A stretch of DNA of 38,129 bases, from IMG/VR virus record IMGVR_UViG_3300023179_000257, positions 1 to 38,129 of that record; one strand, written 5' to 3'. The notes beneath the pieces were generated by a model. It was not told where the DNA came from. It made no database searches and saw nothing but the letters and a program-made list of their open reading frames with translations. Numbering within the stretch: the first letter of the stretch is position 1; each line of letters opens with the position of its first letter. Shown here piece by piece: positions 1 through 11,400 of the stretch. This DNA is from a virus. A program made the translations under genes and the position numbers.

Positions 1-1005
1 CGAGCCACCGGCACCACCATTTCCGCTATTACCACCACCACCACCACCACCACCTCCTAAATTTGCCGGAGCTGCAGAACCTGCCCCATTGGTATTTCCA
101 TTTGCTCCTCCTCCTAAACCGCCTGTGCCCAGAGCATAACCGGCCTGTCCATCAGAACCACCGCCACCGCCACCACCATAGGTAACCAAAGTTCCAGTTA
201 TATTTGAGTTCGCACCGATTCCGCCGTTACCAGCTTTAGCTGGTGAAGCTGTTCCGTTCGCTCCTACCGCACCAGCTCCGCCGCCACCACCAGCGCCTCC
301 AGTAGTGCTTCCTGACCCTGAACCGCCTGCATTTCCTTGACTGGGAGAAGTACTTGGTGTATTGCCAGCTGGACCAGCTGTAGTAGTGTTAGATCCATTA
401 CCGCCACCGGACCCACCAGAACCTCCAACTACTGAAGAATTATAGCCGCCGCCGCCATAGCCACCACCTGCTGATGTAATAGTGGAAAATATTGAACTAC
501 CACCATTTGATCCTGGTGCTCCGTTCGGTGATCCACCACCAACTCCACCTGCTCCGCCGCCGCCGATAGTAACACTGACTCTTGTTCCAATGGCATAAGT
601 TAAAGTACCAGTTCTAAATCCGCCTGCTCCCCCACCGCCACCATGCGTAGACCCAGCACCACCTCCACCAGCAACAACCAAGTATTCCACTGCTATTGAG
701 GTTAGTGTGCTGGTTATGCCCGATACTGTAATCCACCCTGCCACAGTGGCGTCATAGTATTCTACACGATCTAGGTCGGTGTTGAATCGCATATACCCGT
801 CTGCAACCGAGGTTGGGCGTTGGGCTGTGGTACCGCGGGGTAAACTAAAGAATCCTGTGCTGGTATTGTTTCTATCGCTGACGTCAGCGGGTCCGGTTAT
901 GGTCTGACCAGACTTGACCCAGCTATTGCCGTCATAGCGCCAGACTATACTGTTGTATGTATATGTTTGACCTGTTGTGGGGTTTGAGGGAAAACTTACT
1001 GGCAT
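1..1005 (-). CDS. Glycine-rich tail-fibre/adhesin-like protein, 3' end missing (cut by window edge)
   Basis: The minus strand is open from an ATG at 1005 to the left edge with no stop (335 codons seen), so the C-terminus is missing. The first 30 residues (MPVSFPSNPTTGQTYTYNS, then WRYDGNSWVKSG) resemble the start of the neighbouring glycine-rich fibre. Next comes a segment with TTAQRPTSVADGYMRFNT and VEYYDA, also shared with that neighbour, and then from about residue 109 a glycine-rich domain opening with YLVVAGGGG. Such domains are common in phage fibres, where they are thought to form rigid beta or polyglycine II-like tips that touch the host surface. It lies 10 bases downstream of the other glycine-rich gene. 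A CTTAAATA motif overlaps the upstream stop, but there is no good Shine-Dalgarno. Fibre role is inferred from composition, paralogy and position; receptor unknown. Confidence 0.85.
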   Translation of the reverse strand, partial: MPVSFPSNPTTGQTYTYNSIVWRYDGNSWVKSGQTITGPADVSDRNNTSTGFFSLPRGTTAQRPTSVADGYMRFNTDLDRVEYYDATVAGWITVSGITSTLTSIAVEYLVVAGGGGAGSTHGGGGGAGGFRTGTLTYAIGTRVSVTIGGGGAGGVGGGSPNGAPGSNGGSSIFSTITSAGGGYGGGGYNSSVVGGSGGSGGGNGSNTTTAGPAGNTPSTSPSQGNAGGSGSGSTTGGAGGGGGAGAVGANGTASPAKAGNGGIGANSNITGTLVTYGGGGGGGSDGQAGYALGTGGLGGGANGNTNGAGSAAPANLGGGGGGGGGNSGNGGAGGS

Positions 1006-1012
1006 AATCTAG

Positions 1013-1020
1013 TATTTAAG
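1013..1020 (-). promoter_or_regulatory. TAAATA motif overlapping fibre stop
   Basis: CTTAAATA contains the TAA stop of the three-module fibre and lies 7 bases before the ATG of the next glycine-rich gene. Same geometry as at 4441 and 36045; promoter activity uncertain. Confidence 0.2.
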
Positions 1021-4000
1021 TGAATGTGACAGTACCGGTTCCCGCGGTCACAGTATATGTTCTATAACCGGTTTGGCTGGTTGATAGTGAAGTAGTTAAT
1101 CCAGCTGAGAATGTGGCTGTGTACAAGTTTGGTATGCGTAAGATGACTATGCCAGAACCACCACTGCCGGCTGCTGAAGAACTTGAACCAGTTCCGCCAC
1201 CACCTCCACCACCTCCACCGGTATTAATAGATCCTACAGTAGCAGCAGTAGCATTATTTGATCCAGCACCACCACCACCTAACCCACCACCACCTGCTGT
1301 TCCACCAACACTACCCCCACCTCCGCCACCTGCGTAAGTGAGTGTAGTTCCTGAAATCGCAGAATTTGCCCCTATACCACCGTTGCCTCCGGCAGATCCA
1401 CTAGCACTTCCGCCTACAGCATTATATCCGCCACCGCCGCCGCCACCGTAATTTGGTGCTGCTGTACTTGCACTTGTGCCTCCTGCACTTCCTTGTCCGG
1501 ATACGGCGGTGCCACCGCCTCCGCCGTTTCTACCGCCACCACCTGATCCGCCATTGGATCCTGCAGTAGTTCCTAATGCACCTCCACCTCCACCTCCGCC
1601 TGTGGCGGTGATAGAACTAAATATAGAATCGGAACCATTGGCACCATTTGTTCCAGCTACAGTTGGCCCTGATCCACCTGATCCAATGGATATAGAATAA
1701 AGAATACTTGTTAATATATTAGTTAACGTACCTGCTAGTAAACCACCAGCGCCACCGCCACCGGCCCCTCTATCTCCATTGTAAGTACATCCGCCTCCGC
1801 CCCCACCAGCGACCACCAAATAATCCACTGTGAGTGGTGGTGTGGTGGTAAAACTAATCTGCCCAGTGCCGGCGGTAAATCTTGTGTATTTCTCCGCCCC
1901 ATTTATCTGTACGGTTTCTGCGGTAAGCCCGGTTCCCAAATTGATATAGTAGTTGGTTGAATAGCGTAGAATCACGATGCCAGAACCACCTGCACCACTT
2001 GTTGCTCCACCGGTAAGCCCACCACCACCACCGCCGGTGTTAGTTATTCCAGATCTAACGTTTGTAGGATTGAAGTACCCACCACCACTTCCGCCACCAC
2101 CATTACCTCCGCTACCAGCATAGTCTCCGCCACCTCCTCCGCCTCCAGCATAAATTATCGATGTGCCGGATATAGAAGACTCTGAGCCGGATCCACCGGA
2201 ACCACCTTGACTGGGCGAACCTGCACCGCCTATAGATCCTGCACCACCTCCACCACCGCCATTGGTTACGCCTTGAGATGTTCCTCCATTATTTCCTTGA
2301 GAGGGTACAGTGCTAGGCGTATTTCCAAGACCTCCAGAGGCAGCACCACCACCTGCCCCGCCTCCCGATCCACCATTTGTACCAGATTGACTTACAATAC
2401 CTCCGCCACCGCCCCCAGCAGAAATAATTGTACCAAACAAGGAACCATTGCCCACTGAACCTAGTGTACCACCGCTTACCCCGGCACCACCTGCCCCGAC
2501 TGTAACTGTGTAGGTTATATTAAGTTGTATGTTGCTTTGAGTTCCTGTACGAAATCCACCAGCGCCACCACCACCACACGCTTGATTTAGTTGCCCGCCA
2601 CCGCCACCGCCACCAGCAACAACAAGATATTGAACATCTATAGGAGGTGATGTACTAAATGATACTGTGCCGGTACCGGCAGTAAATGTTGAGATTTTGA
2701 AACCACCCGTGATGACTGTGCTTGCGGTTAATCCTGCGGCAACGGTTATATAATAACCAGCTGGATATTTAAGGATGACTATACCAGAACCACCTGTTGC
2801 TGCTGCACCACCTCCGCCGCCTGTATTTGTTAGTCCAGAATTTTGTCTTGCGCCCCCACCACCAGCACCACCAGCACCACCAGTGGTTCTTCCTCCCCCG
2901 CCCCCTCCAGCATAAGTTATCGTGGTTCCTGTTATTGCTGAATTAGCTCCGATACCACCATTTCCTCCTGTTTGGTTAACGCCATCTGAACCCGCGCCGC
3001 CGGCACCACCCCCACCTCCACCGGAATCACTACCGCCACCAGAACGATTACCGCCGTTATAACCTTGCCCAGGTGTACCCGAACCACCAGTATATGAAAG
3101 ATCAGCAGCTCCGGCTCCCCCACCAGAACCACCAGAACCACCGTTTTGTCCACTACTTGAACCTGGAACGCTTCCACCATAACCGCCGCCTAATGCAGTT
3201 ATAGAAAATGCCGAAGATGGATTTCCATTACCAGATATAGATCCTGCACCACCTATTGTTATATTATAAGTTGTATTAACTACTATATTATTAAATGTTC
3301 CAGCTAACAATCCGCCGGCACCCCCACCGCCTCCGCCACTTGGACTACTGAAACCAATTCCGCCTCCACCACCACCAGCTACTACAAGATATTCAATTTC
3401 AAATTGTGCTGCGCCACCACCAGCAGTCCGATTCACAGTCATCCATTGTGCAAATGCACTATCATAATATTCTACATTTAAAGTCGTAGTATTATATCTT
3501 ATATAACCACTAGCCGGGCTCACCGGACGTTGTGCTGTGGTTCCTGAGGGAATACTAAAGAAATCTGTGGCAGTATTCTGTTGACCACTGACTGCTGTGA
3601 CATTGGCTGTACCACCTCCACCGCCTACCACAGCCCAGGCATTGCCAAAATATACGTTAAGATCACCGGTTTCAGAATTTAACCATAGGTTACCTTCTAT
3701 GGTTCCACCTGGCCTAGCGCTGCTAACTGTGACACTAGCACCACCCCCGCCCGAACCTGCGGGACCTGTGGCACCGGCAATGCCGGTAGCGCCTTGCGGT
3801 CCTACGTTGCCTTGTGCACCGGTGGCTCCCTGTGGTCCAGTGGCACCGGTAATGCCGGTAGCGCCTTGCGGTCCTACGTTGCCTTGTGCGCCAGTGGCTC
3901 CAGTGACACCCGCACCGGTGGCTCCCTGTGGTCCAGTGGCACCAATATTGCCAGTGGGACCTTGCACACCAACTACTGCTACCCAACTGTTGCCCACATA

Positions 4001-4435
4001 AGCACGTAGGTCAGCAGTTTCATCATCTAACCACAAACTGCCTATGCTGGCACCAGCTGGTGCACTATTACTAACTGTCACAGTAGCACCACCTATGCTC
4101 TGCCCAGCTATGGTTGATCCAGCAGGTAATACCACTGTGTTGCCGGTGCTGCTGATTGTTGCGGCACCTAAATATATACTATTGCCTGACAGGTATAGAT
4201 CGCGCCAACGCAAACTAGCTGTGCCCAGATCATAAGTGACATTGCTGTTGGGGATTAGACTTGAGCTAACTGCCAATAAGTTTGGCAAGGGTCCAGTGGC
4301 GCCGGTTGACCCTTGAACACCAGTGGCACCAGCACTGATTCCAGCCAACCACACGGTACCATCCCAGGTATAACTGGTTGTACCTGCTGTGAATGTCTGC
4401 CCTAGACTTGGACTATTGGGAAAATTGATTGCCAT
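1016..4435 (-). CDS. Glycine-rich tail fibre with three YLVVAGGG modules
   Basis: The protein is 1139 residues from the ATG at 4435. An in-frame ATG 14 codons upstream lies inside the preceding protease gene, and the 4435 start makes the N-terminus ([18 protein letters not shown]) align with the next fibre's (MPVSFPSNPTTGQTY). Order: N-terminal WDG domain; collagen-like GATGPQG runs at about residues 150-235; a [18 protein letters not shown] module at about 300-335; then three glycine-rich modules starting YLVVAGGG near residues 350, 603 and 873. Each ends in an SGIVILRY-type strand, and a GLT...[11 protein letters not shown] linker leads on to the next. The modular repetition suggests expansion by internal duplication. 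Likely a distal fibre or adhesin; the receptor cannot be read from the sequence. Glycine codons give long GGN runs, so the opposite strand looks open and proline-rich, which is a shadow effect. Confidence 0.88.
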   Translation of the reverse strand: MAINFPNSPSLGQTFTAGTTSYTWDGTVWLAGISAGATGVQGSTGATGPLPNLLAVSSSLIPNSNVTYDLGTASLRWRDLYLSGNSIYLGAATISSTGNTVVLPAGSTIAGQSIGGATVTVSNSAPAGASIGSLWLDDETADLRAYVGNSWVAVVGVQGPTGNIGATGPQGATGAGVTGATGAQGNVGPQGATGITGATGPQGATGAQGNVGPQGATGIAGATGPAGSGGGGASVTVSSARPGGTIEGNLWLNSETGDLNVYFGNAWAVVGGGGGTANVTAVSGQQNTATDFFSIPSGTTAQRPVSPASGYIRYNTTTLNVEYYDSAFAQWMTVNRTAGGGAAQFEIEYLVVAGGGGGGIGFSSPSGGGGGGAGGLLAGTFNNIVVNTTYNITIGGAGSISGNGNPSSAFSITALGGGYGGSVPGSSSGQNGGSGGSGGGAGAADLSYTGGSGTPGQGYNGGNRSGGGSDSGGGGGGAGGAGSDGVNQTGGNGGIGANSAITGTTITYAGGGGGGRTTGGAGGAGGGGARQNSGLTNTGGGGGAAATGGSGIVILKYPAGYYITVAAGLTASTVITGGFKISTFTAGTGTVSFSTSPPIDVQYLVVAGGGGGGGQLNQACGGGGAGGFRTGTQSNIQLNITYTVTVGAGGAGVSGGTLGSVGNGSLFGTIISAGGGGGGIVSQSGTNGGSGGGAGGGAASGGLGNTPSTVPSQGNNGGTSQGVTNGGGGGGAGSIGGAGSPSQGGSGGSGSESSISGTSIIYAGGGGGGGDYAGSGGNGGGGSGGGYFNPTNVRSGITNTGGGGGGLTGGATSGAGGSGIVILRYSTNYYINLGTGLTAETVQINGAEKYTRFTAGTGQISFTTTPPLTVDYLVVAGGGGGGCTYNGDRGAGGGGAGGLLAGTLTNILTSILYSISIGSGGSGPTVAGTNGANGSDSIFSSITATGGGGGGGALGTTAGSNGGSGGGGRNGGGGGTAVSGQGSAGGTSASTAAPNYGGGGGGGYNAVGGSASGSAGGNGGIGANSAISGTTLTYAGGGGGGSVGGTAGGGGLGGGGAGSNNATAATVGSINTGGGGGGGGGTGSSSSAAGSGGSGIVILRIPNLYTATFSAGLTTSLSTSQTGYRTYTVTAGTGTVTFT

Positions 4436-4440
4436 CTGTG

Positions 4441-4448
4441 TATTTACC
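4441..4448 (-). promoter_or_regulatory. TAAATA motif overlapping subtilase stop
   Basis: GGTAAATA contains the subtilase TAA stop and is 5 bases upstream of the next fibre ATG. Only a partial match to the late consensus, and too close to the start for a normal leader. Noted because two other genes show the same layout. Confidence 0.2.
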
Positions 4449-6075
4449 GGGTAGAGCGCACTCGAGGTCTTGGCCATACGCGACCAGCACTGGGTCTAGT
4501 AAGGCTATTGATCTTGGGCCACACAGATCCTGTACTGCTGCGTTCTTCTCTATAGTAGAGATATCGGTTGGGGCCTGACTGCAGACTGGTAAAATCACTG
4601 TAGCTGCCTGCTGTGTCACCAACTTGCCCTGTTTTGGCTATGGCAGTCAGGTAGCTACGCACATCTGCCTGCCGCATACCGGGATAGGTTTCCAGCACAC
4701 AGGCCAATACACCTGTGACCTGTGGACTGGCCATGCTGGTTCCTGATATTTTGCCAATCACATAACTGGCATTTCTAGTGTCTGATACGCCACCAAAACT
4801 GCCGCTGCTGTTAAAACTGCTGATTATATTCTGTCCAGGTGCATAGATATCAACGCCGGGTCCGGTCATGCTAAATGTGGCCTTGACTTCTGAACTGAGA
4901 CTGCTGACTGCACCAACGCTGACTACATTGGGTGTGCTGGTAGGGGCTCCGCCTCTATGATAGTAGACAGCAGATCCCGAATATACAAAAAAATTGTCGT
5001 AGTCTAGACCACCAGGAACATCAATCTTACCATAATAATTGCTGGCAGCACCTACCATGATGATGCCGTCATTCATGGCGTCAGTAATATCAGCTTCAAC
5101 CGCAGCATAACGTGCCAGTGGATAAGCATAGCCACCGGTATTGTATATGCCATAGTTCAACAGAGTACCAGAACTATAGGGAGTAGCACCACCTATTGTG
5201 GCGCCACGATAGTAGATATTGGTAATACTGCTGATGGCCAATTCATACACATAACCCCAACTGTTGTTACAGATAGTGGGATTACGACGTCCGGTTGCAG
5301 GATTTATCTGTTTGTTGTTATGAAAAGCACGTATATAATCAAACAACAGTTCGGCATTTAGTGCATTTGGATCTGTACCATATGGATTAATATTATAGAT
5401 ATTGGCTGATCTGGCCCATCCTTGCGTGTTTCCGGCACAGGTGCCAGCCACATGAGCACCATGATTATTGTCAGACGTTCTATTGGCATTGCCAGCATCT
5501 ACATATGGTGTGTAGACATAGTTGCCTGTGCCCGAGCCTAGATTGTGTTGTAGCCAATTGTACTGAACTACACGACTGCCACCCGAACCATCGGCGTTTA
5601 CCGCATATTCTGGATGTGCAGGATTGATCATACCGTCCACAACCACTAGATCAACATTACGTGCTTCGGCATTGACTGTGACTGTACCGGTTTGACTGTC
5701 GGTAGCATCTGATCCCCAGCTGGCACGTTGTAGTCCTTCTGTGCAGCGTAACAAACCCCAATTTTTATGTGTGTTGGTGTTGCTGCTGGATCGATTCCAA
5801 AAACTGCTGGTTTGTGTGTACATTGGACGTACTTTTATGCCCAATTCACTGGGTCTCAGTTCGCAGGCCAGGACTCTGGGATCAGCCCTGACACTGGCAG
5901 CTTCAGCATCAGTCAGATAGTAATGTGTGTTACGACTATTGGGTCTGCGTAGGGCCAGATCCACACTACGATCTGGAATATAGAGATCACCGCCCGGCGT
6001 TTCCATATCCTGGTAGAACAGGTCCAAATCTTCGTAGTCATACAAAGTAACTACATATTCGCGTAGATCACTCAT
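4444..6075 (-). CDS. Subtilisin-like serine protease (S8 family) in the fibre operon
   Basis: The 543-residue protein carries all the subtilase signatures: Asp147 in [14 protein letters not shown], His205 in NHGAHVAG, oxyanion Asn271 in CNNSWG and nucleophile Ser447 in [11 protein letters not shown]. It is therefore predicted to be catalytically competent. Residues 1-80 read like an inhibitor I9-type propeptide ([13 protein letters not shown], then [21 protein letters not shown]), suggesting a zymogen that folds and self-cleaves near residues 80-90. No signal peptide or membrane segment is seen. The C-terminus is a basic Arg/Pro-rich tail. Its ATG overlaps the stop of the collagen/cupredoxin fibre gene (ATGA at 6072-6075), implying translational coupling, and its own stop sits 8 bases before the next fibre's ATG. 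It may process fibres or be a virion enzyme acting on host surface protein. It is unrelated to the gp21 prohead protease further upstream. Family assignment is firm; substrate is inferred. Confidence 0.93.
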   Translation of the reverse strand: MSDLREYVVTLYDYEDLDLFYQDMETPGGDLYIPDRSVDLALRRPNSRNTHYYLTDAEAASVRADPRVLACELRPSELGIKVRPMYTQTSSFWNRSSSNTNTHKNWGLLRCTEGLQRASWGSDATDSQTGTVTVNAEARNVDLVVVDGMINPAHPEYAVNADGSGGSRVVQYNWLQHNLGSGTGNYVYTPYVDAGNANRTSDNNHGAHVAGTCAGNTQGWARSANIYNINPYGTDPNALNAELLFDYIRAFHNNKQINPATGRRNPTICNNSWGYVYELAISSITNIYYRGATIGGATPYSSGTLLNYGIYNTGGYAYPLARYAAVEADITDAMNDGIIMVGAASNYYGKIDVPGGLDYDNFFVYSGSAVYYHRGGAPTSTPNVVSVGAVSSLSSEVKATFSMTGPGVDIYAPGQNIISSFNSSGSFGGVSDTRNASYVIGKISGTSMASPQVTGVLACVLETYPGMRQADVRSYLTAIAKTGQVGDTAGSYSDFTSLQSGPNRYLYYREERSSTGSVWPKINSLTRPSAGRVWPRPRVRSTR

Positions 6076-8405
6076 ACTTCAGTCTGTACTAGGGTTAGGG
6101 TTACAGTAATTATGGTTGTGGATCCTGATTTATTGGTCACAGCCATGGGAATTGAGGTGGTTGGCACAGTTTCATTGTTGAATCCAATGGCAGCTGGCGC
6201 TATAACAATAGTATTTGCTCCTGTGGTAATAACTTCGGCCACTACACCGGCATTTACGCCAGGGTCCTGAGTTTCTAAACGTGTGCTGTCGGCACTGCGA
6301 CTGGCGGTGTCGGTATAGATTCTGACCCAGCTGGCCGCACTGGTCTGTATCTTGTACAGAGCATAGCCCTTGTAGCCAGACAGATTGATGTTGCCTGTGG
6401 TTGTGTTGGCCAAACTTGCGGTGTTACCAGAAATCGTAGTACGGCTGGCCAAACCAATGGTGTTTGCTGGTGCTGCCACAGCACTGACCCATTGGCTGCT
6501 GTCGCCGTCGTTGTAGTAGAAAAACAGTGTACCAATGTTGCTGTTCCACCATAAGCTGCCGGCAGTGGGCGAACCTGGTGCTGCATCACTGATAGAAATT
6601 GTGTAGATAGGCCCAGTGCTACCAGTGGCACCAGCTGGTCCTGTTGAACCCACTGGTCCAGTAGCTCCTGTGCTGCCTATATTACCCTGAACGCCCTGAA
6701 CACCAGTGGCACCAGTGGCTCCCAATCCCGTAGCGCCAGGTACGCCTGTAGCACCTGTTGAACCTGTGTTGCCTTGTACACCAGTGGCGCCAGTTGGTCC
6801 TGTTGAACCCACTGGTCCAGTAGCTCCTGTGCTGCCTATATTACCCTGAACGCCCTGAACACCAGTGGCGCCAGTGGCTCCCAATCCCGTAGCGCCAGGT
6901 ATGCCTGTAGCACCTGTTGAACCTGTGTTGCCTTGTACACCAGTGGCACCAGTGGCTCCACCTGGTGATCCTGCAGCTCCTGTAGCTCCTGTGGCACCAA
7001 TGGGTCCCACCCCGCCTACTGGCTGGATCCATTGCGTGCTGTCACCATCATTGTAGTAGACAAACAGTTCACCGGTATCACTCTGTAACCATAATGATCC
7101 TATGCTGGATCCCGCAGGTTCACTGTTGGATATGGTGATTGATGCACTGGTTCCGCCAGCACCGGCACTACCCGCAACAAATGGCGCTCCGTTGGAAAAA
7201 TAATAACCCGATGCATAAACACGATTGGCAGTGACATTGCCCGAAAACACCGGATTGCTGTTGACACTAAATCTAATGCTTTGATAAGGGCTGGCGTTGG
7301 CATTGCTGGTAATAGTAATGTTGTTGCCGCTGTTGATGACCACATGATCTAGTCCAGTGGCTACCAATTGATCGCTGCCAGCCACATCCCAATACTTGAA
7401 TGTGCTGTTCATGGCTACCAGCACATTGCCGGCCCCTCTATTGGTCACAGCAAAGCCAGAATCGTCATCAAATTCCAGACTGGTAACATTGCTGACAGTG
7501 ACCAAAGGTTGACTGTTGGCATATAGACTACGTACAGTAAAACCTATAAATGATCCAGTGGCTCCTACAGGGCCTGTGGCTCCAGTAGCTCCTGCGCCAG
7601 TGGCTCCTACAGGGCCTGTGGCACCAGTTGATCCAATATCGCCTACAGGTCCAGTTGATCCGGTACTGCCTACGGGTCCGGTGCTGCCTACTGGTCCAGT
7701 TGATCCGGTACTGCCTACAGGGCCAGTTGATCCGGTACTGCCTACGGGTCCAGTTGATCCGGTACTGCCTACGGGTCCGGTACTGCCTACAGGTCCAGTT
7801 GATCCGGTGCTGCCTACAGGGCCTGTGGCTCCGGTACTGCCTACAGGGCCTGTGGCTCCAGTACTGCCCACAGGACCAAAGTCTCCAATGGCCAGCACGC
7901 CCACCATGCTGCCATGATATTGGCAAATATAGTATAAGGTGCTGGGTGCATTAGCAGGTACTGTAAAGGTTATCAGTCCGTTATCAGTACCATTATTGAC
8001 TATACCCGGATAGGCATCACCGGTGCCTGTGGTCTGCGAATTTTTAATCCAGAATGGATGTCCACCGGCCTGAATGGTAAAATAGTAGGTAAAACCTCTG
8101 ATCAGTGTCAGTGTGGGATTGTTAGATCCGTTGATTATATAGGCACTGGCACCTGCATTGGTAACTGTATAGGCAACACCACCTACAATTCCAGTGGCAC
8201 CTGTTGACCCCTGTGGCCCGGTACTGCCTGTGACTCCTGTGGCCCCAATGGGACCAGTACTGCCTGTAGGACCAGTGGCTCCGCGCAGAGCTGCTACACT
8301 GGTAATGGCTGTTAGTACAGTATTGCTGTTAAGATTGTCAGTGGTCAGTACCTGCGAATTGGCAGTGTTATCTAGACCTCTAAGATCAAACTTTTTAATT
8401 GTCAT
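6072..8405 (-). CDS. Collagen-like tail fibre with embedded cupredoxin-like domain
   Basis: 777 residues. A short N-terminal region ([20 protein letters not shown]) is followed by Gly-X-Thr collagen-like repeats (about 41-73). A beta domain (about 76-174) has His116 in GGHPFW and Cys161, His164 and Met167 in [16 protein letters not shown], the C-X2-H-X2-M spacing of amicyanin-type blue-copper sites. Further collagen-like blocks flank a beta domain with [19 protein letters not shown] near residue 340, which is almost copied from the 2198-residue fibre. Two modules of the SLW-(N/Q)S-(D/N)xGxLFxYYNDGDSxQW type follow, and a jelly-roll-like C-terminal end (about 660-777). Start: ATG at 8405 right after the preceding gene's TGA, with AAGG a few bases upstream. 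It is coupled by ATGA overlap to the subtilase gene. Fibre assignment is inferred from collagen repeats and operon position. Metal binding is predicted, not shown. Confidence 0.88.
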   Translation of the reverse strand: MTIKKFDLRGLDNTANSQVLTTDNLNSNTVLTAITSVAALRGATGPTGSTGPIGATGVTGSTGPQGSTGATGIVGGVAYTVTNAGASAYIINGSNNPTLTLIRGFTYYFTIQAGGHPFWIKNSQTTGTGDAYPGIVNNGTDNGLITFTVPANAPSTLYYICQYHGSMVGVLAIGDFGPVGSTGATGPVGSTGATGPVGSTGSTGPVGSTGPVGSTGSTGPVGSTGSTGPVGSTGSTGPVGSTGPVGSTGSTGPVGDIGSTGATGPVGATGAGATGATGPVGATGSFIGFTVRSLYANSQPLVTVSNVTSLEFDDDSGFAVTNRGAGNVLVAMNSTFKYWDVAGSDQLVATGLDHVVINSGNNITITSNANASPYQSIRFSVNSNPVFSGNVTANRVYASGYYFSNGAPFVAGSAGAGGTSASITISNSEPAGSSIGSLWLQSDTGELFVYYNDGDSTQWIQPVGGVGPIGATGATGAAGSPGGATGATGVQGNTGSTGATGIPGATGLGATGATGVQGVQGNIGSTGATGPVGSTGPTGATGVQGNTGSTGATGVPGATGLGATGATGVQGVQGNIGSTGATGPVGSTGPAGATGSTGPIYTISISDAAPGSPTAGSLWWNSNIGTLFFYYNDGDSSQWVSAVAAPANTIGLASRTTISGNTASLANTTTGNINLSGYKGYALYKIQTSAASWVRIYTDTASRSADSTRLETQDPGVNAGVVAEVITTGANTIVIAPAAIGFNNETVPTTSIPMAVTNKSGSTTIITVTLTLVQTEV
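6621..6938 (-). repeat. 159-bp tandem duplication in collagen segment
   Basis: Two adjacent copies of a 159-bp unit (53 codons, in frame) start at 6621 and 6780 and differ at only a few third-codon-type positions; a third partial copy begins at 6939. Recent in-frame expansion of the collagen-like stalk of the 777-residue fibre. Confidence 0.85.
7267..7430 (-). repeat. Copy 1 of a 164-bp near-identical segment shared by two fibres
   Basis: Inside the 777-residue fibre, encoding the [19 protein letters not shown] beta domain. It matches 11993-12156 at all but about four bases, while the flanking sequence is much more diverged. Confidence 0.9.
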
Positions 8406-8409
8406 TTAA

Positions 8410-11400
8410 TCAAACCTTAACATAACTTGACTGTAACTTGACAGTGTTAGCCAAACCTGTGCCTGTGCCGCGAAATCTAACCTGTCCTCCAACTATATCT
8501 GTCGTAAACTGCATAATCGCTGTGTTACCTGTATATATGGTCGCATAGGTAACCAACTGCGATGTTATAGAATTATGCACAATCATTGCTTCTGTGGCCT
8601 GGTATTCTGTGGCCGAACTCACAGAAACCACATACTTGGCTGTTCTATACAAACTGGTGCTGAATGTATCTAGTGTTACTGCCACATTGCCAACTGCAAT
8701 GCCCGGCGGGTCAGCTACAATGGCATCACCTAGGGTATTGTTGAAACTCTGTGCTACAATTTCTGCATTGGCATCGGGCACCGTGGTAAAAGTCAGCTGT
8801 GCACCGCTGGTGGTAAAATCCGTGCCAGGAATCTGATAGACACCATCAACAAACACAATGGTACTGAGACTGCTTAGTGTTGTACCACTTAGAGTGAAGT
8901 TAGACTGTACACCATTACCCGTAAATGTGTCAACAAAACCATCTCTACTGGAATAATTACCAAAACTACGCACACCAATCACAGCACCAGAATCTGGTGC
9001 CGATGTAAATGACAATGTGGTGCCCGACACTGTATAGTTATTGGGTGTCAGCTGAATCACTGTGTCCACTGTTACCAGTAGATCTGTGGCTGCTACTGCA
9101 CTGGTTAAGGTAAAATTGGTCTGTGCACCGTTGCCGGTAAATGTCTGGTTAATAGTTGGCGTAACAATGCCGGTGGCTGTTACTGTAACTGTGACATTGC
9201 TGCCCACGGCATTGGCTGTGATGCCCGGTCCAACAAAATTAATAGCAGTTACCGCTGTGGTCAGTGCCAGACCTTCATCATAGACAGTGATATTGGCACT
9301 GGTTCCTGCTGGTCCAGTGCTACCAGTGACACCTGTGGCTCCTGCTGGTCCAGTAGCACCTGTGGCACCGTCTAGTCCGTTAGCACCAGCTGGTCCACTA
9401 GGCCCGGTACTACCAGTGACACCTGTGGCACCTATTGATCCTGCAGTACCGGCCGCACCTGTGGCTCCGGTGGCTCCCTGTGTAGCGGCTGGTCCTGGAT
9501 CACCAGCTGGACCCTGTGGTCCTGTGGCTCCTGTGGCACCATTGATACCGGCTATGCCCTGTGTGCCGGTAGCTCCTGTTGGGCCGGTAGCTCCTGCTCC
9601 GGTAGCACCTATAGGGCCTGTGGCACCAGTTGATCCAATTGGCCCTGTGGCACCTGTTGGGCCTGTGGATCCCAATGGACCCGTGGCCCCTTGTGTCCCT
9701 GCTGACCCAGTGGCCCCTTGTGGTCCAGTAATGCCCTGAGCACCCGAAAGATCAGACACATAGCTGTAGACTGCACCATTCCATAGGTACAATCTGGAGT
9801 TTTCTGGATCCGAATTGTAGTTACCATTGTCAATTATGGCAAACTGTCCGGCCACAATAGCAGTTGGGCTGGTATCTGCAGTAAGTGCTGCCACACTGGC
9901 ATAGGTCTTGGCTATGCTAAAGCCCAGACCGGTTGGACCAGTAGCGCCTGTGGGTCCAGTAGCGCCTGTAGGCCCGGTGTTTAGATATGGAGTACCGTTG
10001 GCATAGAAATAATAGTTGCTGTATATGGCACTGTTGGCTGTGATAATGTTGGCTGTGATATTACCAGTGCTGGTCAGAGCACCTACTGTCACAAAGTCAT
10101 TGGCACTGAGTAAACTACTGGATCCACCAACACCAACCCAGGCATTGCCCAGATAGACGCTGAGTATGGCATTATCAGTATCTAGCCATAGCTGTCCGTT
10201 GACAGCTGAGTTGGGCGCAGCATTGCTGACCTGAACATTAGCGGTACCGCCGCCTATGACGCCGGTACTGATAGCATGTTGTACAACAATCTCACTGTTG
10301 GCTGCTGGTGCTGGACTAAATGAGATCCAGCTGGCATTGGCACTAAAATTTACACCAGGAACCTGATAGATACCATCTACGTGTACAACCAATTGGCTAA
10401 CTGAACTGATATTGCCATTGAAATTAAAATTGCCGGTGGTGCCATCGCCTATAAACACATTGGCAAAGGCTTCGGTCTCAACTTCCAATCTATAGGTATT
10501 GTTGACTATGGTTACATTGCCGGCACCGCTTAGATCTACATCATTGACCCAGTTTGTTCCATTGTATTTTAGTATTTCCCCAGCAACAACATTGCTGATA
10601 ACCACATCAGTTAGATCATTCAGACTGCTGACATTGCTGCTACCGCCACCGCCGCCCACAAACGGTGTGCCATTGGCATAATAGTAGTTGTTGGTATATA
10701 CTGCACCAGCATAGACATTGCCTTGTATACCTGCACCACCTGCTATCTGTAGGGCGCCAGATGTGGTACTGGTACTGATGCTAGTGTTAGTTGTAACTAT
10801 ACGTAGGTTGGTAGTACCAGTAAATGCACCTGTGGCACCCGCAGCACCTGTGGCACCGGCTGGACCAGTAGCTCCTACAGCACCAGTGGCTCCGCCAGGG
10901 TTACCAGCTGGTCCCTGTGGCCCAGTTGCACCTGTGCTACCTATGGGTCCAGTGATACCAGTGGCACCACCAGGATCGCCAGGGTCGCCTTTGATACCTG
11001 TGGCACCTGTGCTACCAGTGGGACCAGTTGCACCGCCGGGGCTACCCGGATTGCCCGAAGGCCCTGTGGCTCCTGTGGCACCATTGGATCCTGCAGCACC
11101 TGGACTGCCCGGGGTACCAGGATCGCCGTTGGAACCGGAAGGTCCTGTGGCTCCAGTGGCTCCTATGTCACCCGGATCCCCAGGGGTACCGCTAACACCT
11201 GTGGCACCTGTGGCACCACCTGGATCACCAGCTGGGCCAGTAGCACCTGTGGCACCCGAAACACCAGTGGCACCACCTGGAGTACCCGGCGAACCTTGCG
11301 GACCTGTGGCTCCGGTGGCTCCTAGGCCTGTGGCACCCTGTACACCAGTGGCACCTTGATTGCCTGTTAATCCGGTGGCACCTTGTGCACCTGCAGGACC

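Noticed and set aside
4436-4477. Upstream in-frame ATG for the three-module fibre
   Set aside because: It lies inside the subtilase coding region and adds residues not shared with the paralogous fibre.
7560-7880. Short regularly spaced repeats resembling a CRISPR array
   Set aside because: Units are 9-base codon triplets in frame within a collagen-like coding region; no unique spacers and no cas genes.
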